Shown in pieces: positions 1 to 5,950 of a stretch of DNA of 6,281 nucleotides. The notes below the pieces were generated by a model. That model was given only the letters and a program-made list of their open reading frames with translations, was not told where the DNA came from and did not search any database. A program made the position numbers and the translations under genes. Source of the DNA: Pseudomonadota bacterium (lineage in GTDB: Bacteria > Pseudomonadota > Gammaproteobacteria > Acidithiobacillales > Acidithiobacillaceae); assembly GCA_021840785.1 (NCBI GenBank), contig JAKBXD010000113.1, positions 1 to 6,281 of the forward strand, written 5' to 3'. Positions within the stretch are counted from its first letter, which is position 1. Each line of letters starts with the position of its first letter.

Positions 1-549
1 CTATGTTTAGACGCTCAGGGTCGCTTCGACGGACCCGCATTGAACAAAGACAATTATCACTATTACCAGTGCGGATATAAACAATATGACCGCCGTATAG
101 AAAGCGTTTCGTTGGACGTTATGCGAAAACAGGCAACAGCTGTTGTCCGAGTACATGAGCTGTGTCCGCCGGAATCTGGATGCGTTGTTGGGCTTGGATC
201 GGCGTACATTCCAAGCCTCACCTTCGTGGATGGTATTTTGGTTGCAGCTCAGCTGGCTCAGGCGCTTCTCTACAAGGTAGACAAACTAAAGCGCGCAGAG
301 ACAAACAATTTATGGATGAGAAGAATCAGCGCGTCATGTCGAACTCCGTTTTTGCCAACGAACGCCTTTATGGCGGTCATAAATGTGAGAGATACGCGAA
401 CAGTCCAAAGAGGAGATGCCGTTTGGAGAATTGCTGATATTGAAGCAAACATTCAAGGAATAAAGGGAATCTATTCCGTGGCTCATGCGCTTCCATCCAG
501 AAGCGACGTAGACAGAAGCTCCCTGGTAGATGCAATGCCAGGCATTTGA
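1..549 (+). CDS. AvrD-like hotdog-fold protein, 5' end cut by window edge
   Basis: The reading frame is open from base 1 to the TGA at 547-549, giving at least 182 residues. A TTG at 40 could be read as a start, but the frame continues upstream without a stop. The residues before it (LDAQGRFDGP, then YYQCGYKQYDRR) look like part of the protein, so I treat the gene as 5'-partial. Visible pattern: an N-terminal strand segment, then a helix TFVDGILVAAQLAQALLYK around residues 74-92 of the open frame, then alternating strands ending near VAHALPS. That is the order expected of a single hotdog fold. The 'G-[YF]-K/R' segment followed by 'S/T-x-x-D-x-x-[LV]-x-x-x-Q-L' resembles the AvrD (syringolide biosynthesis) family as I remember it. 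AvrD itself is about 310 residues, so this would be a short version. Alternatives are an AfsA-type or FabA/FabZ-like dehydratase or thioesterase relative. Gene reality is well supported; the family is tentative. It is probably the first or an early gene of the operon, 13 bases before the next start. Confidence 0.5.
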   Translation, partial: LCLDAQGRFDGPALNKDNYHYYQCGYKQYDRRIESVSLDVMRKQATAVVRVHELCPPESGCVVGLGSAYIPSLTFVDGILVAAQLAQALLYKVDKLKRAETNNLWMRRISASCRTPFLPTNAFMAVINVRDTRTVQRGDAVWRIADIEANIQGIKGIYSVAHALPSRSDVDRSSLVDAMPGI

Positions 550-551
550 TT

Positions 552-557
552 GGAGAG
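552..557 (+). promoter_or_regulatory. Shine-Dalgarno site deciding the start of the NTPase gene
   Basis: GGAGAG lies 5 bases before the ATG at 563, just after the TGA of the upstream hotdog gene. The alternative in-frame ATG at 530 has no comparable purine run at a suitable distance, so this site favours the shorter protein. Confidence 0.6.
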
Positions 558-562
558 TCAGG

Positions 563-1450
563 ATGGACGCGAAGGAAACAGTACAACTGGACATGCCCGG
601 TAGACGGAAAGTGATTGAATTCCCAGCCGTGACATTCGACATATCTTACGAGGAAGGGCGGCAGAGGAACAAAGCGCGCCGGTTGCGTTTGGCGATGTCG
701 GGTACGTACTCAACCGGAAAAACAACCACTAGCTACGCGTTGTCGTATTTAACTGGTATAGAAAGAACACACGCGAAGACAATGCGCGAAATTTTGCCTA
801 TTGCCCTGCCTGGGAAAACCCTTGAGGAATGCACGCCACCGCAACTCGTACAACTTGGCATAAGGCGGTTTGTGGAGAGAGCTGTTCACGAAAGCCATTT
901 ACCGGATGGTTTTATATCGGATGGCTCTTCCTTGCATGAATGGGTATACGGCGCCGCCCGTATGGAGAGCGGGATCAGTCCAGGACAGGATGGCTGGGCG
1001 GCATTTGTCAAATCGTTCGTCATGCTCCCCTCTCTCCCGATTCTGCGTGCAGTTATTAGTAATTTTGGCGATGTCGTGAAGCAGCATGCCAAAACTAGTT
1101 ACGAATATTTTATTCATCTTCCCGTTGAGTTCCCCTTAGTAGCGGATGGACACAGGCCAGTTTCCGAGCGATTTAGAAAGTTGTCCGACTCAATGCTCTT
1201 AGAGACACTCGAAACCCTGCACATTCCGTACATCGTCATAGGAGGAACCTTGGAGGAGAGATTAGCGCGAATAGTCGATGAACTTGGACTGTATCCAGTT
1301 TGCGAAATAGAGTACGCAGCGGCGCAGGCGCGGGATGCGGTGGAACGCCTCAATAGTATGCTTCCTCAGGAAGGGTCATCGCCCCTGCCCGAATCGGAGG
1401 ACGGCCCAAAAACCGAACAAACAACTCGACAAAAAGGAATGGAGCCATGA
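563..1450 (+). CDS. NadR/AAA_28-like P-loop NTPase (possible small-molecule kinase)
   Basis: Predicted 295-residue cytoplasmic protein. It has a clear Walker A motif, GTYSTGKT, at residues 47-54 (numbered from the ATG at 563) after a hydrophobic strand (LRLAMS). A Walker-B/substrate segment, ISDGSSLHEW, lies at 118-127, where family members usually have 'ISDRS'. Near 186-205 is a block with VEFPLVADGHRP, followed by a helix and then 'HIPYIVIGGTLEERL', the usual C-terminal part of NadR/AAA_28 kinase-like domains. The last ~25 residues are polar and low-complexity. An ATG at 530 would add 11 residues and overlap the previous gene by 20 bases, but it has no good ribosome binding site. The ATG at 563 follows GGAGAG by 5 bases, so I chose it. 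No nucleotidyltransferase or DNA-binding domain is attached, unlike NadR. Known NadR-type domains phosphorylate nicotinamide riboside; the substrate here is unknown. The neighbours suggest a role in making or modifying the exported compound (inference). Confidence 0.75.
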   Translation: MDAKETVQLDMPGRRKVIEFPAVTFDISYEEGRQRNKARRLRLAMSGTYSTGKTTTSYALSYLTGIERTHAKTMREILPIALPGKTLEECTPPQLVQLGIRRFVERAVHESHLPDGFISDGSSLHEWVYGAARMESGISPGQDGWAAFVKSFVMLPSLPILRAVISNFGDVVKQHAKTSYEYFIHLPVEFPLVADGHRPVSERFRKLSDSMLLETLETLHIPYIVIGGTLEERLARIVDELGLYPVCEIEYAAAQARDAVERLNSMLPQEGSSPLPESEDGPKTEQTTRQKGMEP

Positions 1451-3855
1451 GGCCTAATGCAATTTACGCCTACGGCGCATGGATCGTAAGGGCGCGCTAC
1501 GCGGTGGTCGCACTGGCAATTGCCCTTACCGCGACCTTGGCCTGGCAGGCGACAACAGTAAAAGTCGACAACCGTGTCCGTATTTGGGTTCCTCGTGATC
1601 AACATTTTGTGGAGACGACAAGGGCCATTCAAAAGGAATTTGGAGTACGCAACGCCGTTATCGTCGGTATTGTGGCTGATAAAGGCACCATCTTTCAGAA
1701 ACCTATTTTAGAGGAAATCCAGCGAGTACAAAGAGGCCTTGCGCGCCTGCCGCAGGCTGTCCGAAAGGATGTGCGAAGCATCAGTGCAAACAATGTGCGC
1801 GTCATTCGAGGGAACTCCCAAGGCATGACCGTGCATCGTATGATGCCCCATGTTCCCGAAACCGCGGAGGGTATGGCGCGCTTGCGCGCGCGCATTAAAC
1901 AGGATCACCTTTATAAGGGTTTATTAGTCAGCGCTGACGAGCGGGCGGCCGCGGTCATTGGCGCGTTCCGGTTAAGCGCCAGACATCCGAGCTACCTTCC
2001 ACTCTATAAAAAAATTCGCTCCATTGCCGGTCCGGAAAAAGGTATCGGTTATCATGTGTACATAGGGGGTGCTCCCAGCTGGTCCGCAAGCCTGGAAAAG
2101 CACATGCATACGATGCCTCTGTTTTTCGGTATCGCCTTTCTCGTTATCATGATCATACAATACATCGCCTTTCGTACGTTGCAGGGTGCCATTCTTCCAC
2201 TGCTAACTGCCGTTTTAAGTACGATATGGGCGCTGGGGCTCATGGGAGTTTTCGGCATTCCCATGAATGTACTTAATTCCGTGACGCCTATTCTGATCAT
2301 GGCTATCGGCACTGGCCATTCTACGCAGATGCTGAAGCGCTATTACGAAGAGTATAGCCACCAGGCAAGATCCGCCGGCCATAAGACGGAAAAAGAAATG
2401 CGGTTCGCGGCCACTACGGTGTTCTTAGCGAGGACTGGTCCGGTAATGATGTTGGCTGGCGCCATCGCCATTTTAGCATTTCTGTCTTTGGCGCTCGCGC
2501 CCATTATCATGATTCGCCAGTTCGGGATTCTGACAGCGATGGGCATTGGCTCGGTCCTTATTCTAGAGATGAGCTTTATGCCGGCCTTGCGAGCCTTACT
2601 CCCCTCCCCCAAGAGGCAGCAATCTGGCGCTCAGGCAGCTACCTTGCTGGATAAAATGTTCGATCGGTTAGCCAACTCTATCATCGAAGGGAAAGCGGCA
2701 CTAATCGTCGGATTGACTGTGGCGTGTGTTGCCATTCTTGCGTTTGGAATGACGCGTCTTTACGCGAACAATTCCCCAAAAGATTATTTTCCGATAACAA
2801 GCCGCGTGCGACAAGAAAACCGGATTCTTAACAAAACATTCTCCGGGACTGGATCGATATTTTTTCGAGTGCATGGTATAACCCACGGCGCACTGAAAAA
2901 CCCTGCTGTTCTATCAGCTATGGTGCACTTCCAGAATTTCCTGAACCGTCAGCCTGGCATTGGCAAAACGCAATCTCTGGCTAATTTCGTTGAACAGATG
3001 AACGAGGCCATGCACGATGGAAATCGCGCGTATTACCGCATTCCGCGTAATCGCGATCTTGTGGCCCAATACCTGTTTTTGTATAGCGCCTCTGGAAGCC
3101 CGAACGATTTCGACAACCTAGTTGACCATCGATACCAGAATGGAGCCATCTGGGTTTTTGCCAAACGCGACGGTACCACATTTACTCAGACTCTTTACCG
3201 AAAAGCGCAAGATGAAATCAAGCGGGATTTTCCGCCTGGCGTGCGTGTGACGATGGGGGGCGGGTTGGCGGAAACTGTCGCCATTAATCATTCCGTCGTA
3301 CAGGAGAAGCTTGAAAACGTCGTGCAGATGGCTTTTGTCGTATTTGTGCTGGCAAGCCTTGCTCTGCGGTCCTTTGTAGGGGGCCTTTATGTAGTGACTC
3401 CACTTCTTCTGATCGTTCTTGCAAACTTTGGAGTCATGGGGTGGTCAGGTCTCCCGTTAGACATGGGAACCGTGACAACGGCCTCGCTTGCCATGGGAAT
3501 CGGTGCAGATTTCGAGTTATATCTTCTGTTCCGTTTTCGGGAGGAGTGGGCGCGGCTCGGGGACTTGCGGGAGGCCCTCCGGGTGTCTTTAAGGACATCC
3601 GGACGCGCAGTCCTCTTTGTCTCCGCCGCCATAATTTGTGGTTACTCGGTCTTATTCTTTGCTGGATTCGGATTTTACACGCAGCTTGCGACCATGGTTG
3701 TCAGTACCATGGTCATTAGCCTTATGTTATCTCTGGTTTTTTTGCGAGCGCTCGTAGTCCTGTTCAAGCCGCGATTTCTCTTCTCAGGCTTAGCGCAAAC
3801 AGCGGATGCGCCAACTGCCGCAAAAGATCCGCAACGTACCATAGGAGGTGTCTAG
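1447..3855 (+). CDS. RND superfamily / MMPL-type inner-membrane transporter
   Basis: An 802-residue protein with the duplicated RND layout. One N-terminal membrane helix (about 17-34) is followed by a large periplasmic loop (about 35-222) and helices near 223-242, 247-268, 276-293, 332-352 and 354-380. The second half repeats this: a helix at 416-436, a periplasmic loop at about 437-623, and five helices between 624 and 773, giving 12 segments. The conserved intramembrane motif is 'MGIGADFELYLLFRFREEW' at 683-701 in the second half; the matching first-half site is 'MAIGTGHSTQMLKRYYEE' at 285-302. This fits the 'predicted RND exporter' (COG1033/MMPL/HpnN-like) group, which moves lipids and hydrophobic molecules using the proton gradient. 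The ATG overlaps the upstream TGA as ATGA, with AAGGAA 7 bases ahead, so translation is probably coupled. No periplasmic adaptor gene of the HlyD/AcrA kind is nearby. The genes that follow (LolA-like protein and beta-barrel) suggest outward or outer-membrane-directed transport. Substrate unknown. Confidence 0.92.
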   Translation: MRPNAIYAYGAWIVRARYAVVALAIALTATLAWQATTVKVDNRVRIWVPRDQHFVETTRAIQKEFGVRNAVIVGIVADKGTIFQKPILEEIQRVQRGLARLPQAVRKDVRSISANNVRVIRGNSQGMTVHRMMPHVPETAEGMARLRARIKQDHLYKGLLVSADERAAAVIGAFRLSARHPSYLPLYKKIRSIAGPEKGIGYHVYIGGAPSWSASLEKHMHTMPLFFGIAFLVIMIIQYIAFRTLQGAILPLLTAVLSTIWALGLMGVFGIPMNVLNSVTPILIMAIGTGHSTQMLKRYYEEYSHQARSAGHKTEKEMRFAATTVFLARTGPVMMLAGAIAILAFLSLALAPIIMIRQFGILTAMGIGSVLILEMSFMPALRALLPSPKRQQSGAQAATLLDKMFDRLANSIIEGKAALIVGLTVACVAILAFGMTRLYANNSPKDYFPITSRVRQENRILNKTFSGTGSIFFRVHGITHGALKNPAVLSAMVHFQNFLNRQPGIGKTQSLANFVEQMNEAMHDGNRAYYRIPRNRDLVAQYLFLYSASGSPNDFDNLVDHRYQNGAIWVFAKRDGTTFTQTLYRKAQDEIKRDFPPGVRVTMGGGLAETVAINHSVVQEKLENVVQMAFVVFVLASLALRSFVGGLYVVTPLLLIVLANFGVMGWSGLPLDMGTVTTASLAMGIGADFELYLLFRFREEWARLGDLREALRVSLRTSGRAVLFVSAAIICGYSVLFFAGFGFYTQLATMVVSTMVISLMLSLVFLRALVVLFKPRFLFSGLAQTADAPTAAKDPQRTIGGV
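3690..3714. repeat. Perfect 9-bp inverted repeat inside the RND gene
   Basis: GACCATGGT (3690-3698) and ACCATGGTC (3706-3714) are reverse complements separated by 7 bases. Each arm contains the 8-base palindrome ACCATGGT, so it is also a 15-base-spaced direct repeat. It encodes the repeated Thr-Met-Val in membrane segment 12 (residues 749-756). It is most likely a by-product of the repeated peptide. Confidence 0.6.
3843..3849 (+). promoter_or_regulatory. Strong Shine-Dalgarno site for the LolA-like gene (GTG start)
   Basis: AGGAGGT, a full match to the anti-Shine-Dalgarno core, ends 5 bases before the GTG at 3855. It sits inside the last codons of the RND gene, whose TAG overlaps the GTG by one base (TAGTG). 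It fixes the non-ATG start and suggests strong independent initiation. Confidence 0.85.
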
Positions 3856-4664
3856 TGAGTATTAGGAAAGGTCCGCGTGTAACCATCATCGCAGCCGCAT
3901 GCGTTTGCGCGATAACCGCTACAGCCCATGCAGCCAGCCTCTCGCCGACGGTCATCATGACACGGAACTTCTTTGCGGCAAAAGTCAAGACATCCGAAAG
4001 CCACGTGCACCTAACCCTTATCAGTCGCGATCATACCGTCCAGAAGCGGCACCTAGTGGTAACCTCGCGGCTACAACGCAACGGCATTTACTCGGATCTC
4101 ATCACCCGGTTTACGTATCCAGGTGATATACGAGGAACTGAGTTTCTCGAGCGCCAGCATCCGTCAGGCCATGATGATCTATGGATTTATCTGCCTGCCT
4201 TACATAACGTGCGACGCATCGTCTCCAATGACAAGCGCAATAGTTTTTTCGGGACGGACTTCTCCTACGGCGATATCTTGCCTTCACGCGTTTCCGATTA
4301 TCATTACAAACTACTCGGAACGGCAGTAGTCCGTCGCCATCCTTGCTACATCATTCAATCGATCCCGGTATCCCGTCATATTGCCCGCCAGACAGGCTAC
4401 GGGCGCAAAGTGAGCTGGATTCGCCAGGACAACTTCGCCACCCTAAAGACCGTGTTTTATGGGCGATCTGGTCGCAAACTGAAGGTCCTCGAGGCCTATG
4501 ACGTGCGCGCGATCGGTCGACACGGCCACCATTGGGAGGCGATGCGCGAAACCATGACGAATATCCGAACCGGGCATCGTACGATCTACACCGTACGTGA
4601 CCTGCATGTCGGGATCAAGGCCCCGCGTCGCTACTTTTCTGTCCGGACCCTAATACGCCGTTGA
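3855..4664 (+). CDS. LolA-like periplasmic 'outer membrane lipoprotein-sorting' protein
   Basis: A 269-residue protein beginning at GTG. Residues 1-26 form a Sec signal peptide (basic RKGPR, hydrophobic core, AHA cleavage site before ASL). No lipobox cysteine is present, so the mature protein should be soluble in the periplasm. The mature part has alternating strands with the family hallmark 'DLWIYLPALHNVRRI' at 108-122 followed by 'GTDFSYGDI' at 133-141. This is typical of the LolA_like group (PF17131) annotated as outer membrane lipoprotein-sorting proteins. These share the open half-barrel fold of LolA/LolB, which binds lipid or acyl chains in a hydrophobic cavity. Members are often encoded beside RND/MMPL transporters. 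It is therefore likely to carry a hydrophobic substrate between the inner-membrane pump and the outer membrane; this is inference, and true lipoprotein sorting is not implied. The gene overlaps the upstream stop by one base and the downstream start by four. Confidence 0.88.
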   Translation: MSIRKGPRVTIIAAACVCAITATAHAASLSPTVIMTRNFFAAKVKTSESHVHLTLISRDHTVQKRHLVVTSRLQRNGIYSDLITRFTYPGDIRGTEFLERQHPSGHDDLWIYLPALHNVRRIVSNDKRNSFFGTDFSYGDILPSRVSDYHYKLLGTAVVRRHPCYIIQSIPVSRHIARQTGYGRKVSWIRQDNFATLKTVFYGRSGRKLKVLEAYDVRAIGRHGHHWEAMRETMTNIRTGHRTIYTVRDLHVGIKAPRRYFSVRTLIRR

Positions 4665-5950
4665 CGTTAGGGATTACCCGTCGGCGCAGGCTTCTTGTGG
4701 GTATCGCGATAAGCCTTGTCTCGCTTTCGAAAACTCAGGCCGATACTCGCCTAGGCGATTGGCAGGCTCGCGCGCATGTCCACGCGTCGATTGCGTGGGA
4801 CTATTTTAGTTCAAATCAGACGCTCGACAATGAGCACGGCTTCGTGGGCACGACCGGCCGTTTTTCTGCTCGGCCGCGTCTCGGACATCGCCTGCGCGCT
4901 TATGTTTCGGGATGGCTGACGGACCCCGGTCTCAATCATGGGGAAGGCGTCCAATCCCTTATTCGGCAGGCGTATCTTACGCAGAATTGGCGAGGCAATC
5001 AGCTGAGAGTTGGAAAGCAGATTATCGCCTGGGGCCAGGGCGACGGCGTGAATCCCACGGACAATCTGACGCCCCGCAATTACACGGTACTGCAGTCCTC
5101 CACGGCGGATCAGCGTTTTGGAACGACGTCTGTCCTTTGGAACCACTTTATCGGTCGGCGAGGGACGCTTACAACCTTCGTGAGCCCTTTCTTTCGGCCC
5201 TCCGTCATCGCGATACCAACGATTCCGGGCGTTACTTTTCAGAACCGAATCCCCGCCTATAGTGTGCACCACATGGAAGCTGCGCTGAAATGGAGCTATG
5301 CGAGTGCAGCTGGCGATTGGTCGGTCAGTTATTTCCATGGGTTTGACCTGTTACCGAATCTCGCTTTACAGTCAGGTGCGACGCCCATCGTCAATCTGAA
5401 TTACAATCGACTAAACATCCTTGGTGGTGACTTTACGCGCCCCGTTGGGTCGCGGTATTTGATATGGGGAGAAGCAGCCTATTTTCGGCCACTGGACGTC
5501 AGTTACAGCCTTCCGCAAACTCAAAAACCCAATATCTTCGCCGTGATTGGCGGCAGTCGGCAATGGGGTGGCGCAGTATCCCTCAGTTTGCAATTGGTCG
5601 ACCACCTTGTTCAGGACTATGTGGCGCCCCAATCTGCGTCTGCGGGTCCCGATCAGGAGGTAGCGGTGCAAAACGCACTCATCAATGGCGAGCTTCACCG
5701 CAATAACGTCGGGGCGACAGGACAGATAACGGACAACTGGTGGCATCAAACTTTACAGGGCAAGCTATTTGCTTATGTCAACGTACGCCCGCTCGATAGC
5801 CTTATCCGGCTGACCATGACTTATGCGGTCACGGACCATATGGTTCTGACGGCGGGCGCCGAGGATTATATGGGTCCTCGCGTGTCGTACTTCGGACAAT
5901 TGGCGGCCAATAGCACGGTATTTGTTCAGGGGCAATATAATCTGTTTTAA
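4661..5950 (+). CDS. DUF1302-like outer-membrane beta-barrel protein
   Basis: A 429-residue protein read from a TTG that overlaps the previous TGA as TTGA. There is no clear Shine-Dalgarno site, so start-up by coupling from the upstream gene is likely. An in-frame GTG at 4697 would delete the four-arginine n-region of the signal peptide, so TTG is preferred. The signal peptide covers residues 1-27 (RRRR, hydrophobic stretch, TQA before DTRLGD). The mature chain is rich in alternating hydrophobic/polar strands with aromatic girdle residues and ends in QYNLF, a C-terminal phenylalanine as used for BAM-dependent insertion. The best marker is 'IRQAYLTQNW' at 101-110, then 'LRVGKQIIAWGQGDGVNPTDN' split over 115-135. 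This is characteristic of DUF1302 and related outer-membrane proteins, which are often found beside MMPL transporters and LolA-like or DUF1329 proteins. It could be the outer-membrane exit or docking partner for the RND pump. Whether it forms an open pore cannot be judged from sequence. Confidence 0.82.
   Translation: MTLGITRRRRLLVGIAISLVSLSKTQADTRLGDWQARAHVHASIAWDYFSSNQTLDNEHGFVGTTGRFSARPRLGHRLRAYVSGWLTDPGLNHGEGVQSLIRQAYLTQNWRGNQLRVGKQIIAWGQGDGVNPTDNLTPRNYTVLQSSTADQRFGTTSVLWNHFIGRRGTLTTFVSPFFRPSVIAIPTIPGVTFQNRIPAYSVHHMEAALKWSYASAAGDWSVSYFHGFDLLPNLALQSGATPIVNLNYNRLNILGGDFTRPVGSRYLIWGEAAYFRPLDVSYSLPQTQKPNIFAVIGGSRQWGGAVSLSLQLVDHLVQDYVAPQSASAGPDQEVAVQNALINGELHRNNVGATGQITDNWWHQTLQGKLFAYVNVRPLDSLIRLTMTYAVTDHMVLTAGAEDYMGPRVSYFGQLAANSTVFVQGQYNLF
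5947..5950. other. Shared TTAA: overlapping convergent stop codons
   Basis: The plus-strand barrel gene ends with TAA at 5948-5950 and the minus-strand TetR-like gene ends with TAA at 5949-5947. The palindromic TTAA serves both. There is no intergenic space for a conventional bidirectional terminator, so any terminator must lie inside coding sequence. Confidence 0.9.

Noticed and set aside
40..42. TTG at base 40 as the true start of the first gene.
   Set aside because: The frame is open back to base 1, and the upstream residues (LDAQGRFDGP) fit the expected N-terminal part of the fold. No good ribosome binding site precedes this TTG.
530..532. ATG at 530 as the start of the NTPase gene.
   Set aside because: There is no convincing Shine-Dalgarno site and it would overlap the upstream gene by 20 bases. 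The ATG at 563 has GGAGAG at ideal spacing.
1876..1894. Alternating GCGCGC tract that could favour Z-DNA.
   Set aside because: It is short, interrupted, and explained by Arg/Ala codons in the first periplasmic loop of the RND protein.
3855..4664. Reading the LolA-like protein as the housekeeping carrier LolA.
   Set aside because: It is longer than LolA (about 200 residues), has the DLWIYLPAL...GTDFSYGD signature of the separate LolA-like group, and sits in an RND/barrel operon rather than the usual lolA context.
4811..5338. A long open frame (about 175 codons) on the minus strand.
   Set aside because: It lies wholly within the barrel gene. Its translation shows no recognisable domain and it has no operon partner on that strand, so it is a shadow frame.
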